Origin: Ruminococcus sp.
GTDB lineage: Bacteria > Bacillota > Clostridia > Oscillospirales > Acutalibacteraceae
Length of the DNA: 64,000 nucleotides
Direction: 5' to 3'
Assembly: GCA_004556705.1 (NCBI GenBank)
Contig: SFGA01000003.1
Span: forward strand, 48,648-112,647
Shown: positions 16,831 to 26,231 of the stretch, one piece after another
Position numbering within the stretch: position 1 is the stretch's first letter
Layout of the letters: each line of letters starts with the position of its first letter
Notes under the pieces: generated by a model
What the model was told of the DNA's origin: nothing
Database searches by the model: none
The model's input: the letters and a program-made list of their open reading frames with translations, nothing else
Position numbers and translations under genes: made by a program

Positions 16831-18489
16831 ATGCTTAACGGTATCATTTTCAAGCAAGCGCTGATTTCGGGCGCAAACAATATAGTAAATCACAGACAAG
16901 AGGTTGACGCTCTTAACGTTTTCCCCGTTCCCGACGGCGATACGGGTACGAATATGTCAATGACTATTTCGGCGGCGGCAAGAGAACTTCAGGTTTGTGA
17001 GCAGACGGATATAGCAAGTGTTTCCGCAAAGGCTGCGGCGGCATTGCTCAGGGGCGCAAGAGGCAACTCAGGCGTTATACTTTCTCTTATATTCAGAGGA
17101 ATTTCAAACGGCTTTAAGGGTATGGACTCGGCAGACGGCAGGGCGCTTGCAAAAGCTCTTGAGCTCGGCAAAGAGTCGGCTTATAAGGCGGTTATGAAGC
17201 CTACCGAGGGAACAATTCTCACGGTTATCAGAATGGCGGCGGAGGCTGTCAAAAACACGCAGGAAACGGATTGCAAAATAGTTCTTAAAACGGCTTACGA
17301 AGCGGCAAAGGACGCACTTTTGAAAACACCCGAAATGCTTCCCGTGCTCAAGCAGGCAGGCGTTGTGGACGCAGGCGGACAGGGCTTTATTTTTATTCTT
17401 GAGGGAATGCTGAGCGTTATCGAGGACGGCAAGACAGTTGAGCCTATTGAAGCGCTTGATAAAAAGGATAATGCAAAATCAGACAAAAGCGTTGTTGCGG
17501 CGGCTTCGGGTGATATTAAATTCGGTTATTGCAGCGAGTTCTTAATTAACAAAGAAAAGGATGCACAGTCGAATGCGGCGGCTCTCAAAGCATATCTTGA
17601 GTCTATCGGCGATTGTGTTGTTGTCGTTGATGACGACGATATTATCAAGGTACACGTTCACTCGAACGAGCCGGGTAATGTAATTCAGGCGGCTCTTAAA
17701 TGCGGTCCGCTTACAAACATAAAAATCGATAATATGCGCTTCCAGCACAGGAACGCAGAACGTGGCACGGAAAACGCAAAGGAGGAAATTAAGCCCTCCG
17801 AGCAGGCACAAGCACCTGTTGAGCCGACAAAGGATTACGGCTTCGTTTCGGTTGCTGCGGGCGACGGCTTTATTGAGCTGTTCAAGGAGCTTGGCGCAGA
17901 CAATATAGTTTCGGGCGGTCAGACGATGAATCCGAGCACTGACGATATTTTGTCGGCTATCGAGGCAACACCGGCAAGACACGTCTTTGTGCTTCCCAAC
18001 AATAAAAATATTATTATGGCGGCGGAACAGACGGTAAACCTTGCAGACAGGAAGGTTTCCGTTCTTCAGACAAAGGCTCTCACACAGGGAGTCAGCGCAA
18101 TGCTCAATTTCTCGGAATCGGAGGACGTCGAGACCAATCTTTTGAATATGATGAAGGCTGCCGAGGCAGTTCACACGGCGCAGGTTACATTTGCCGCAAG
18201 GGACAGCGAGGCGTTCGGTCAGAAGATTAAAAAGGGACAAATTCTCGGTATGGAGGACGGCAAAATCACCCTTGTTGAGGATGATATTGTAAATGCCGCA
18301 TACCGTACCGCAAGACGCTTGGCTAAAAAATACAATGCGTCATTCATCACCGTGTATTACGGCGAGGAAACGGACGAGGCGACGGCAAAGCGTTTGAGCG
18401 AAAGACTTTCGGAGAGATTTCCGAATATAGAAATAAATGTAATTCCGGGCGGACAACCCGTGTATTATTTCATTATATCGGTAGAGTGA
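16831..18489 (+). CDS. fakA: DhaL-domain fatty acid kinase catalytic subunit (YloV/FakA type)
   Basis: A 552-residue cytosolic protein. The N-terminal 200 residues are a DhaL nucleotide-binding domain with NVFPVPDGDTGTNM (two Mg-binding aspartates) and LLRGARGNSGVILS. The middle and C-terminal parts match the FakA extension (GYCSEFLI, VKVHVHSNEPG, VAAGDGFIELFKELGAD). FakA phosphorylates fatty acids bound to a FakB carrier for phospholipid synthesis. No fakB (DegV) gene is in this window. The gene lies 16 bases after the Asp23-like gene and 4 bases before recG. Confidence 0.92.
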   Translation: MLNGIIFKQALISGANNIVNHRQEVDALNVFPVPDGDTGTNMSMTISAAARELQVCEQTDIASVSAKAAAALLRGARGNSGVILSLIFRGISNGFKGMDSADGRALAKALELGKESAYKAVMKPTEGTILTVIRMAAEAVKNTQETDCKIVLKTAYEAAKDALLKTPEMLPVLKQAGVVDAGGQGFIFILEGMLSVIEDGKTVEPIEALDKKDNAKSDKSVVAAASGDIKFGYCSEFLINKEKDAQSNAAALKAYLESIGDCVVVVDDDDIIKVHVHSNEPGNVIQAALKCGPLTNIKIDNMRFQHRNAERGTENAKEEIKPSEQAQAPVEPTKDYGFVSVAAGDGFIELFKELGADNIVSGGQTMNPSTDDILSAIEATPARHVFVLPNNKNIIMAAEQTVNLADRKVSVLQTKALTQGVSAMLNFSESEDVETNLLNMMKAAEAVHTAQVTFAARDSEAFGQKIKKGQILGMEDGKITLVEDDIVNAAYRTARRLAKKYNASFITVYYGEETDEATAKRLSERLSERFPNIEINVIPGGQPVYYFIISVE

Positions 18490-18493
18490 TAGT

Positions 18494-20530
18494 ATGAATT
18501 TTTCAACCGACATCAAATACTTAAAGGGCGTCGGCAGCGCAAGGGCGGAGGCTTTTCAACGGCTTTCCGTCGGCACTGTCGGTGCTCTTTTGCGCTTTTA
18601 TCCGAGAGCCTATGAGGATTGGAGTGCTGTTTATCCCATCAGAGAGGCTCCGTTTGATACGAATATTTGCGTAAAGGGTATCGTGTGCGACACGCCGTCT
18701 AAAATTCGTATTCCCGGCGGAACAACGCTCTATAAAACGAGCATTACCGACGGTCAGGGGCTTATAAATCTGACCTTTTTCAATAATAAATACATACCGA
18801 ATATGCTCAAAAGCGGCGAGGAATACTATTTCTTCGGTAAGATAACGAAGTCTAAATTCGGCGGCAGGGAAATGGCTTCTCCCGTGTTTTCAAATGCGAG
18901 TGCGGAAGCCGGCATAAAGCCTGTTTATCCGCAGACAGCAGGACTTAATTCAAAGCTTATTGCAAAATGTGTGAAAAATGCGCTTGACTCAATTGAGGAA
19001 ATCCCCGAGAGCCTGCCGAGTGAGATAATTGCCGAAAACTCCCTTTGCTCACTTGATTTTGCGATACGCAATATTCATTTTCCCGAAAGCTATGAAGCGT
19101 TGGACAAGGCAAGGAACAGGCTCATTTTTGAGGAATTGTTCATCTTACAGCTCGGTCTTTTATCACTTAAAAGCAAAACGCAAACGCTCAAAACAGAGTG
19201 TGTTGTAAAGAAAGATTTTTCGGAGGAATTCTTTTCGCATTTGCCGTTTTCTCCGACCTCGGCACAGGTAAAGGCTGTCGGGGAAGCAATCGGCGATATG
19301 AAATCGGGCGAGCCTATGAACAGGCTTTTGCAGGGCGACGTCGGTTCAGGCAAAACGGCGGTTGCGGCGGCGCTTATTTATACTTGCGTAAAAAACGGCT
19401 GGCAATGTGCTATGATGGCACCTACGGAGGTGCTTGCAGAGCAGCATTTGAGAACTTTTGAAAAGTTTTTCAAGGATACGGATATAACCGTTGATATTAT
19501 CACGGGAAGTATGAAAAAATCCGAAAAAAATCTTGCAAAGCAAAGGCTTGCAAGCGGAGAAACGAAGCTTATTATCGGCACTCACGCCTTAATTCAGGAG
19601 GACGTTGAGTTTAATAGGCTCGGTCTTGTAATAACCGACGAGCAGCACCGCTTCGGCGTGGCACAGCGGTCCTCTTTTGCCGCAAAGGGCGACAATCCGC
19701 ATATTTTCGTTATGTCGGCAACTCCGATACCGAGAACGCTCGCTATGATTATGTACGGCGATTTGAATGTTTCGGTGCTTGATGAACTGCCGCCGGGCAG
19801 AAAAGATGTTGAAACTTTTTGTGTTGATACAAGCTATCACGAAAGAATATATAAATATATTAAAAAGCACCTTGACGCAGGACTGCAAGGATACATTGTC
19901 TGTCCCCTTGTCGAGGAGGGCGAAATTGATAACGACCTGATAAGTGCTGAAAAATACTATAAAAAATTGTCGTCGAGCGAGTTTGCGAATTACAAATTGG
20001 GCTTGCTCCACGGAAAAATGAGGCCTCGTGAAAAGGATGAGGTTATGCGCAAATTTTCCTCGGGCGAAATTCAGCTGCTTATAGCGACGGTTGTAATTGA
20101 GGTCGGAGTTGACGTGCCGAATGCGGCAATTATGGTCATTGAAAACGCTGAACGCTTCGGACTTTCTCAGCTCCATCAGCTGAGGGGAAGAATAGGCAGA
20201 GGCAGCGAAAAATCAACCTGCGTTCTTGTCTCCGACGCAAAAGGGGAAGAAGCAAAGCAGCGTTTTGACACAATGTGTTCGACCTCGGACGGCTTTAAGA
20301 TTGCGAATGTTGACCTCGAAATGAGAGGCCCCGGAGATTTCTTCGGAAAAAGACAGCACGGTCTGCCGAAATTGAGACTTGCGGACGTTATGACTGATAC
20401 GCATTTGCTTATGGCGGCACAAAACTGCGCTCAAAATGTAATTGCAAAGGACAAGGCTTTGTCGAGCGAGGAAAACAGAAGACTGCGCAGGCAGGTCGAT
20501 ACATTATTCAAGGATAGCTACGGCTCGTAA
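18494..20530 (+). CDS. recG: ATP-dependent DNA helicase RecG
   Basis: A 678-residue RecG, which remodels stalled replication forks and branch-migrates Holliday junctions. The N-terminal wedge/OB domain begins at LKGVGSARAEAFQRL. Helicase motifs follow: Walker A GDVGSGKT (about 277-284), motif II DEQH (about 380), motif III VMSATPIPRTLA, and motif VI QLRGRIGRG. The C-terminal TRG wedge is present (DFFGKRQHGLP). Start ATG four bases after the fakA stop indicates an operon. Confidence 0.97.
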   Translation: MNFSTDIKYLKGVGSARAEAFQRLSVGTVGALLRFYPRAYEDWSAVYPIREAPFDTNICVKGIVCDTPSKIRIPGGTTLYKTSITDGQGLINLTFFNNKYIPNMLKSGEEYYFFGKITKSKFGGREMASPVFSNASAEAGIKPVYPQTAGLNSKLIAKCVKNALDSIEEIPESLPSEIIAENSLCSLDFAIRNIHFPESYEALDKARNRLIFEELFILQLGLLSLKSKTQTLKTECVVKKDFSEEFFSHLPFSPTSAQVKAVGEAIGDMKSGEPMNRLLQGDVGSGKTAVAAALIYTCVKNGWQCAMMAPTEVLAEQHLRTFEKFFKDTDITVDIITGSMKKSEKNLAKQRLASGETKLIIGTHALIQEDVEFNRLGLVITDEQHRFGVAQRSSFAAKGDNPHIFVMSATPIPRTLAMIMYGDLNVSVLDELPPGRKDVETFCVDTSYHERIYKYIKKHLDAGLQGYIVCPLVEEGEIDNDLISAEKYYKKLSSSEFANYKLGLLHGKMRPREKDEVMRKFSSGEIQLLIATVVIEVGVDVPNAAIMVIENAERFGLSQLHQLRGRIGRGSEKSTCVLVSDAKGEEAKQRFDTMCSTSDGFKIANVDLEMRGPGDFFGKRQHGLPKLRLADVMTDTHLLMAAQNCAQNVIAKDKALSSEENRRLRRQVDTLFKDSYGS

Positions 20531-20538
20531 GCCTTTGC

Positions 20539-20567
20539 TTGAAATGGCGGTAAAAATGTGATATAAT
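20539..20567 (+). promoter_or_regulatory. promoter for the M23 peptidase gene
   Basis: TTGAAA (20539-20544) and TATAAT (20562-20567) are 17 bases apart, just after the recG stop. The ATG is 56 bases downstream of the -10. Confidence 0.75.
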
Positions 20568-20622
20568 ATTCGTTAGCGTAAGTTTGACTGTAATAATTGA
20601 AGTTGATTTTCACGGAGATATT

Positions 20623-22338
20623 ATGTTTGATTTAATTTATAAAAAGCTATATATTCTCGGCTTGTTTACCGCAAGGTATGTGACAGGTTTTTTCAAATGG
20701 CTCGGCAAGCTTGTTATGAAGCCCGTCAAGGCTTTGTCTGCCGTGTTGTTTGCAGCCTTCGTCGTTGTCGATAAGCTTGTGTTAAGCTCGGCAAGGCATA
20801 TAAATTCCGAAATCAAGGAGCTTTTCGGCGATATTAAGCGTGTTTTCGGAAAGCTTGTTTCCCTTTTTAAGCAGGACAGGAATGAGGCGGCTGTTACCTT
20901 TAAGACCTATGTAAAAAAAGCTTTTCAGCGACACGGAATAGTGTTCTCGTTTTTCACGAACATTGTTACACCCGTTGTGGCTCTTGTTATTTTAATTGCT
21001 ACGATTCGCTATTGGAGCAGTATGAATTTGGCTCTTAAAATAACCTATAACAATGCCGATATAGGCTATGTCGGCTCGGAATCGGTTTACCTTGACGCAG
21101 AGGATAAGGCTACAGAAAGGCTTAAAACTGCTATTGCGGCAAATGACGGCGAGGCTCTCATAAAGAGCGCACAGTATAAGATTGTGCCCGTTAAGCTCAA
21201 CAATATGAAGGACTCCGAGGCTATTTGCGATAAGATTATTGAGTATTCCAACAAGAATATTACAAACGCTTGCGGAATTTATATCGACGGAGAGTTTTTG
21301 TGTGCCGTTAAAAATGAGACGGACGCTACGACGGTTTTCGACAATATTCTTACAAGCTATGATGCAGGCGACAGCAATGCAATTGTAAGCTTCGTTGAGA
21401 ATATTGAGTATGTTCAGGGCCTTTATCCCGACGACGATAACACCGTTTGGGGTGCGGATCGTTTGAGCGAAAAGCTTAACTCAAAGAAAAGCGAAGCGGT
21501 TTATTATACTGTCTCTTCCGGCGATACGGTTTCGGGAATTGCACAGAAATACGGTATTTCAACCGCAAAGCTGTTCGAATTAAATCCCGGCTTAAATGAG
21601 AAAATTCATGTGGGCGACCGTGTTCTTATTTCAAGCGAGGTAAATTTTGTACGAGTTCAGGTTACAAAGACCGAGGTCAGAACAGTTTCTATTCCTTATA
21701 ACACCGTTAAAGTCGAAAACCCAAGTATGTATAAGGGAACGAGCAAGACGGTTACAAAGGGTCAAAACGGCGAGCAGCAGATAACAGAGCTTGTAACGTA
21801 TATCGACGGCGTAAGAGTTTCGTCGAAGGAGGTTTCGAGAGTTACCACTAAGGAAGCTGTTGACGAGAAGATACAGGTCGGCACAAAGACGTATTCCTCG
21901 GGCTACGGCAGCATCAAGAATTACGGAACAGTTCAGTCCTACGGCGGCAAGTTCGTATGGCCCGCAATCGGCGCTTACAGCGTATCCTCGGGCTTCGGCT
22001 ACAGGCACGGCAGACTTCACGGCGGTATAGACATCGTTAAGCCCGGCGGAAACAGTACAGGCTGTCCGGTTGTTGCGGCGGCTTCGGGTACGGTTGTTTC
22101 GGCAGGCTATCATCCGAGCTGGGGCTATAATGTTCTCATTAACCACGGCAACGGCTTGCAGACGAGATATGCACACATGATAAGGGGCTCGCTGAAGGTT
22201 TCGGCAGGTCAGCGTGTTTCGGCAGGTCAGCAGCTCGGAAATATCGGCTCTACGGGTAACGTTACAGGTCCTCACCTTCACTTTGAGGTCTATGTTAACG
22301 GAACAAGAGTAAACCCGAGCGGATATTTGGGCAGATAA
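20623..22338 (+). CDS. membrane-anchored LysM-G5-M23 peptidoglycan endopeptidase
   Basis: A 571-residue cell-wall hydrolase. I prefer the ATG at 20623 after ACGGAGA over the upstream TTG at 20584. Order of parts: cytoplasmic N-terminus of about 105 residues, one membrane helix (about 106-129), an extracellular linker, a LysM peptidoglycan-binding domain (about 292-336, SSGDTVSGIAQKYG), a G5 domain (about 340-422), and an M23 (LytM) catalytic domain with zinc ligands HGGID and HLHFEVYVNG. M23 enzymes cut peptide cross-links. The long cytoplasmic head is unusual and might couple hydrolysis to an internal partner. It is monocistronic, with its own promoter and terminator. Confidence 0.93.
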   Translation: MFDLIYKKLYILGLFTARYVTGFFKWLGKLVMKPVKALSAVLFAAFVVVDKLVLSSARHINSEIKELFGDIKRVFGKLVSLFKQDRNEAAVTFKTYVKKAFQRHGIVFSFFTNIVTPVVALVILIATIRYWSSMNLALKITYNNADIGYVGSESVYLDAEDKATERLKTAIAANDGEALIKSAQYKIVPVKLNNMKDSEAICDKIIEYSNKNITNACGIYIDGEFLCAVKNETDATTVFDNILTSYDAGDSNAIVSFVENIEYVQGLYPDDDNTVWGADRLSEKLNSKKSEAVYYTVSSGDTVSGIAQKYGISTAKLFELNPGLNEKIHVGDRVLISSEVNFVRVQVTKTEVRTVSIPYNTVKVENPSMYKGTSKTVTKGQNGEQQITELVTYIDGVRVSSKEVSRVTTKEAVDEKIQVGTKTYSSGYGSIKNYGTVQSYGGKFVWPAIGAYSVSSGFGYRHGRLHGGIDIVKPGGNSTGCPVVAAASGTVVSAGYHPSWGYNVLINHGNGLQTRYAHMIRGSLKVSAGQRVSAGQQLGNIGSTGNVTGPHLHFEVYVNGTRVNPSGYLGR

Positions 22339-22344
22339 AATACA

Positions 22345-22379
22345 ACGGACAGAGGCAAAAAGTTTCTGTCCGTTTTTTC
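22345..22379 (+). terminator. terminator after the M23 peptidase gene
   Basis: ACGGACAGA (22345-22353) pairs with TCTGTCCGT (22365-22373) and is followed by TTTTTT. Confidence 0.85.
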
Positions 22380-22395
22380 GAGATAGGAGAAATAT

Positions 22396-23745
22396 ATGTC
22401 CCTTGTAAAAAATCAAGAAATAGAGCTGCAAATCGAGTCATTTTCCTCGGAGGGCAGCGGTGTCGGACACTATGACAAAATGGCGGTGTTCGTAAGCGGC
22501 GCAGTCGTTGGAGATAAGGCTTTGGTGCATATAATCAAGGCTAAAAAGACCTATGCGATAGGCAAGGTCGTTAAAATATTAAAGCCGTCTAAGGACAGAA
22601 CGGACTCCGATTGCGAGGCTTCTGCTTCGTGCGGCGGCTGTGCATTCAGGCATATAAAATACGGTGCAGAGCTTGAAATGAAACGCCAAAAGGTTGAAAA
22701 TGCTTTTTTACGTCTCGGCGGAATTGACAAGGAAATAGACGAAATGATAGGCGCAGAGTCAATTACAGGCTATCGCAACAAGGCTGAATATCCCGTCGGC
22801 TTTGACGGCAGGCTTAAAATCGGCTTCTATGCTTCTCATACGCACCGAATTATAGATTGTCCCCGTTGTGCCTTGCAACCCGAGGTATTTTCGGAGATAG
22901 TTAAGATAATAAGAAAATGGATTGTCGAATACGGAATTTCCGTTTATAATCCCGAAACGGGAAAAGGCATAGTCAGGCATATTTACATAAGACAGGGTGC
23001 GGTATCAAAGGAAATTATGGTGTGCCTTGTCGTAAATTCCGATTTCTTGCCGAAAAAGGATAAGCTTCTTGAACGCTTGCTCGTTATAAGCGATATAAAA
23101 AGCGTTGTAATAAATATAAACAAGGATAAAACGAATGTTATACTCGGCAGAGTCTGCAAAACGCTTTGGGGCAACGATTATATTTATGATGAATTGTGCG
23201 GCGTTAAAATCAGACTTTCTCCGCTTTCGTTCTATCAGGTAAATCACGCACAGGCGCAAAGGCTTTATGAAAGAGCGAGGGAATATGCTTCGCTGACAGG
23301 CGAGGAAACGCTTTTGGATATGTACTGCGGTGCGGGAACTATCGGACTTTCAATGGCTGACGGCTGCAAAGATGTAATCGGAGTCGAGATAATCAGGCAG
23401 GCTGTTGCAGATGCAAGGGTCAACGCTGAAATAAACGGTATAAAGAACGCAGAATTTTATTGTGCAGACGCTGCCGAAGCGGCAAAGATGCTTGAGGAAA
23501 AGGGAATCAAGCCCGACGTTATTGTGCTTGACCCACCGAGAAAGGGCTGTGAAGCTTCGCTTGTGGAAACGGTTTGTAATATGTCGCCCGACAGAGTTGT
23601 CTATGTCTCCTGCGATCCCGCAACGCTTGCAAGGGACTGCAAATTGTTTGAAGAATCAGGCTATAAGGTCGAAAAATTAACAGCCGTCGATCTCTTCCCG
23701 AGAACAGTGCATGTGGAATGTGTCGCAAGGCTTGTGAAATCATAG
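22396..23745 (+). CDS. rlmD: 23S rRNA (uracil-5-)-methyltransferase, RlmD/RlmCD type
   Basis: A 449-residue SAM-dependent enzyme making m5U in 23S rRNA. The N-terminal TRAM domain starts NQEIELQIESFSSEG. The iron-sulfur cysteines are in CEASASCGGCAFRH plus a later CPRC. The methyltransferase domain has LDMYCGAGTIGLSMA for SAM binding, LDPPRKGCE, and the catalytic cysteine in YVSCDPATLARD. The C-terminus ends with the family TVHVEC. GGAGA precedes the ATG. In Gram-positives a single enzyme may modify both target uridines, so rlmCD is an alternative name. Confidence 0.93.
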   Translation: MSLVKNQEIELQIESFSSEGSGVGHYDKMAVFVSGAVVGDKALVHIIKAKKTYAIGKVVKILKPSKDRTDSDCEASASCGGCAFRHIKYGAELEMKRQKVENAFLRLGGIDKEIDEMIGAESITGYRNKAEYPVGFDGRLKIGFYASHTHRIIDCPRCALQPEVFSEIVKIIRKWIVEYGISVYNPETGKGIVRHIYIRQGAVSKEIMVCLVVNSDFLPKKDKLLERLLVISDIKSVVININKDKTNVILGRVCKTLWGNDYIYDELCGVKIRLSPLSFYQVNHAQAQRLYERAREYASLTGEETLLDMYCGAGTIGLSMADGCKDVIGVEIIRQAVADARVNAEINGIKNAEFYCADAAEAAKMLEEKGIKPDVIVLDPPRKGCEASLVETVCNMSPDRVVYVSCDPATLARDCKLFEESGYKVEKLTAVDLFPRTVHVECVARLVKS

Positions 23746-23882
23746 ACAAATTGCATGATTTGGTAAAATAGTATAATTTCTTTACCTAATTTCCCAAAAA
23801 ATGCTGTATAATAATCGAATTGTTCTATGAAAAAGTGATGGTTTAATGAATTCTGTTGAAAAACGTCATTTTTCAAAACAAA
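23746..23882. other. gene-free spacer between convergent genes
   Basis: About 140 bases of AT-rich sequence between rlmD and the shared terminator. It contains short TATAAT-like words (for example near 23808) but no supportable gene. Confidence 0.4.
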
Positions 23883-23919
23883 AATATCGGTATTCAAAGC
23901 GAATACCGATATTTTTTAT
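23883..23919 (-). terminator. bidirectional terminator between rlmD and uppP
   Basis: Thirteen bases (23883-23895, AATATCGGTATTC) pair perfectly with 23901-23913 around a 5-base loop. T-runs flank both sides, so it can serve rlmD on the plus strand and uppP on the minus strand. Confidence 0.85.
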
Positions 23920-23935
23920 TTCTTGTTGTTTTTTA

Positions 23936-24778
23936 TTATTTAAGCATTGTTTTTACTGCGAAATAGCCGAGAACGATAACGCCGAGGACTATCCTGTACC
24001 AACCGAACACCTTGAAATCGTGCTTTTTGATGTATGCCATAAGGTACTTTATTACAAACCATGAAACAGTGAATGCGACTATCATTCCGAGCCCGAGATA
24101 TACAACCTCGGCTACGGTGTAATTAAGTCCGTATTTCACAAGCTTTAACGCACTTGCGCCCATCATAACGGGGACTGCGAGGAAGAAGGTGTATTCTGCG
24201 GCAACTGTCCTTGAAACGCCGATGAGCAATGCACCGACTATTGTCGCACCCGAACGGGATGTACCGGGGAAAATTGCGGCGATAAGCTGGAAAAGACCGA
24301 TTATAAACGCTGTTTTATAGTCGATTGCCGAAATTGAATTGATTTTAGGCGTTATGGATTTATTTCTGTTTTCGATAATTATAAATGCGATACCGAATAC
24401 AATAAGAGCTATGGCAACAACGACATAGTTATAAAGATGCGCCGTGAAAAAGTCGTCAAACGGCACGCCGATTATTGCGGCGGGCAGGCACGAAACTATA
24501 ACGTGAAACCACATATTGAAAATGGATTTTTTAATGACGATTTTGTGCTCCTTGTAGCCGAAAGGCCAAAGCTTATTCCAAAACTGCGCTATAACGGCAA
24601 TGATTGCGCCGAATTGAATTACAACGAAAAACATATCCTTGAATTCGGGGGTAACATCCAACTTTATGAACTCGTCAATGAGTATCATATGACCTGTACT
24701 GCTGATAGGCAGCCATTCGGTAATTCCCTCGACGATACCGAGAACGATTACCTTAATAATTTCAATGAATTTTATCAT
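23936..24778 (-). CDS. uppP: undecaprenyl-diphosphatase
   Basis: A 280-residue polytopic membrane enzyme (BacA/UppP) recycling undecaprenyl diphosphate to the monophosphate lipid carrier for wall synthesis; extra copies give bacitracin resistance. Family motifs are present: EGITEWLPISSTGHM near the N-terminus and PGTSRSGATIVGALL in the middle. The start is set at MIKFIEII (24778) because GGAGG lies 7 bases upstream on the minus strand; an upstream in-frame start lacks this. About eight hydrophobic segments are visible. Confidence 0.95.
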   Translation of the reverse strand: MIKFIEIIKVIVLGIVEGITEWLPISSTGHMILIDEFIKLDVTPEFKDMFFVVIQFGAIIAVIAQFWNKLWPFGYKEHKIVIKKSIFNMWFHVIVSCLPAAIIGVPFDDFFTAHLYNYVVVAIALIVFGIAFIIIENRNKSITPKINSISAIDYKTAFIIGLFQLIAAIFPGTSRSGATIVGALLIGVSRTVAAEYTFFLAVPVMMGASALKLVKYGLNYTVAEVVYLGLGMIVAFTVSWFVIKYLMAYIKKHDFKVFGWYRIVLGVIVLGYFAVKTMLK

Positions 24779-24869
24779 TTGTATCCTCCGATACTTTATT
24801 TTTAAGAGCAACAATATTATAGCCGCTATTTCTGTATTTGTACAGATAAAATATTAACTTTTCGTTCAC

Positions 24870-24898
24870 TTGCATTTTAATATGTCAGATAGTATAAT
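24870..24898 (+). promoter_or_regulatory. promoter for the gene at 24934
   Basis: TTGCAT (24870-24875) and TATAAT (24893-24898), spacer 17. It is divergent from uppP. Confidence 0.65.
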
Positions 24899-24933
24899 AA
24901 CTATCGGAGATATTACCGAAAGGATGATATAAA

Positions 24934-26223
24934 TTGGCTGAGAAAACCAAACGCACACAGGAAGAAAAAAATGAGATAAAAAAATCAATTCGCACGGGCT
25001 TGCTTGCGGCGGTAGCGTTGGCGGCGGTTGTCTGCGTTATTGTGTTCTATTTCAAAACGGTTGCGTCGAGAAATGAGCCGTCGATTATCAAAGAGGACGT
25101 TAAGGATTTGAAGAGCATAACGCTTTCCGAAAAGTCGCTTGCTATGCCTTATGTTACAACGGGTATCGACAAAATTGTTTATACCGCAGACTCGGCAGGC
25201 GGAATTGTTTTCTATGAGTTCAACGGCACGGAGTACGCTCAAATCGCGGAAACGGGCACAATGGATGTCAGCGTTCCGTTAAGCGGTCAGCAAATTCCCG
25301 TAAAGGTGCATTATATCGAGCGAGACGGTAAATTTTCAGGCTTCGGCGTGTTTACATCTGCAAGCTCGGAGGATGTTTATATCTATGATTTTATGCTTGT
25401 TAAAATTACAAATCTTCCGGCAGGCTACGAAAAAGACGGAAAATTGCTTATGCTTGCGAACACCGATATTAAAAATGTGTATTCGATAAATCCTGTTTGG
25501 GAGGACGCTTATTATATTTCGAGAGACGGCTCGTCTGTTTCAAGATTTTTCATTGAAAACAACCGTACGCTTGATATAAACGGCGCAATGCGTTCTGATT
25601 TCAGCAGGGTAACGGATAAAGAGCTTTCAAGTGCTACGGGAAATATCCCGTTTTTCTCGGCAAGGTCTTACGATACGCTCGGGGCGGCGACGGATATTTA
25701 CGTCAAGACGCCAAAGGGCGAGAGCGAGGCTGTAAAGGGCGTACTTGATACATACGCAAAGCCTACCGAGGACGGCGGATTTATATTCGTTAGGGCTACG
25801 AACGGCGGATTTGAGTTTGTGAAATATCTCAACGGCACGCAGACCACGGTTTCGGAATTTTTCGCACAGTACGGTGAGGAATATATCAGAAGCGGCGATT
25901 ACATTCTCTGCAAGGAGGACGGAAGAATTTACACGACCTATGACGACAGCGTTATTGAGCTTCCCGATTTCAAAATGAATCCGTCACAGTTTGCAATAAC
26001 CTCCGACGGCAAATATGTTGTTCTTGCGGGTACGGTTACTAATGCAACGGACTATCAGATTTATATTTACAATACACAGACAAAAAAGGCGAAAACCTTT
26101 GCGGATTCGGATTTTTCGGTGCATTACAATTTGTTCTGCCCGACAAACGAGACGGTTTGCTTCTATACGCAGAGCGCAGACGGATATGACGAAAAGATTA
26201 TAAATCTTGCAAAAATTTCTTGA
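24934..26223 (+). CDS. membrane-anchored extracellular protein of unknown function
   Basis: A 429-residue protein starting at TTG 24934 after AAAGGATG. A charged cytoplasmic head of about 22 residues is followed by one hydrophobic helix (about 23-44), and the rest is predicted outside the membrane. The exported part is beta-rich, with repeated short strands and aromatic-glycine turns (for example SARSYDTLGAATDIYV and TSDGKYVVLAGT), which suggests a beta-propeller-like fold. No enzyme motif is seen. It is followed 8 bases later by the HAD phosphatase and rarA genes, forming an apparent operon with no evident functional link. Confidence 0.65.
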   Translation: MAEKTKRTQEEKNEIKKSIRTGLLAAVALAAVVCVIVFYFKTVASRNEPSIIKEDVKDLKSITLSEKSLAMPYVTTGIDKIVYTADSAGGIVFYEFNGTEYAQIAETGTMDVSVPLSGQQIPVKVHYIERDGKFSGFGVFTSASSEDVYIYDFMLVKITNLPAGYEKDGKLLMLANTDIKNVYSINPVWEDAYYISRDGSSVSRFFIENNRTLDINGAMRSDFSRVTDKELSSATGNIPFFSARSYDTLGAATDIYVKTPKGESEAVKGVLDTYAKPTEDGGFIFVRATNGGFEFVKYLNGTQTTVSEFFAQYGEEYIRSGDYILCKEDGRIYTTYDDSVIELPDFKMNPSQFAITSDGKYVVLAGTVTNATDYQIYIYNTQTKKAKTFADSDFSVHYNLFCPTNETVCFYTQSADGYDEKIINLAKIS

Positions 26224-26231
26224 GGTGAAAG

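Noticed and set aside
17542..18240. 232-codon open frame on the minus strand
   Set aside because: Antisense to the fakA-like gene, which has strong family motifs. The opposite frame has shadow-like composition.
21631..22431. 266-codon open frame on the minus strand
   Set aside because: Antisense to the LysM-M23 gene and crossing its terminator.
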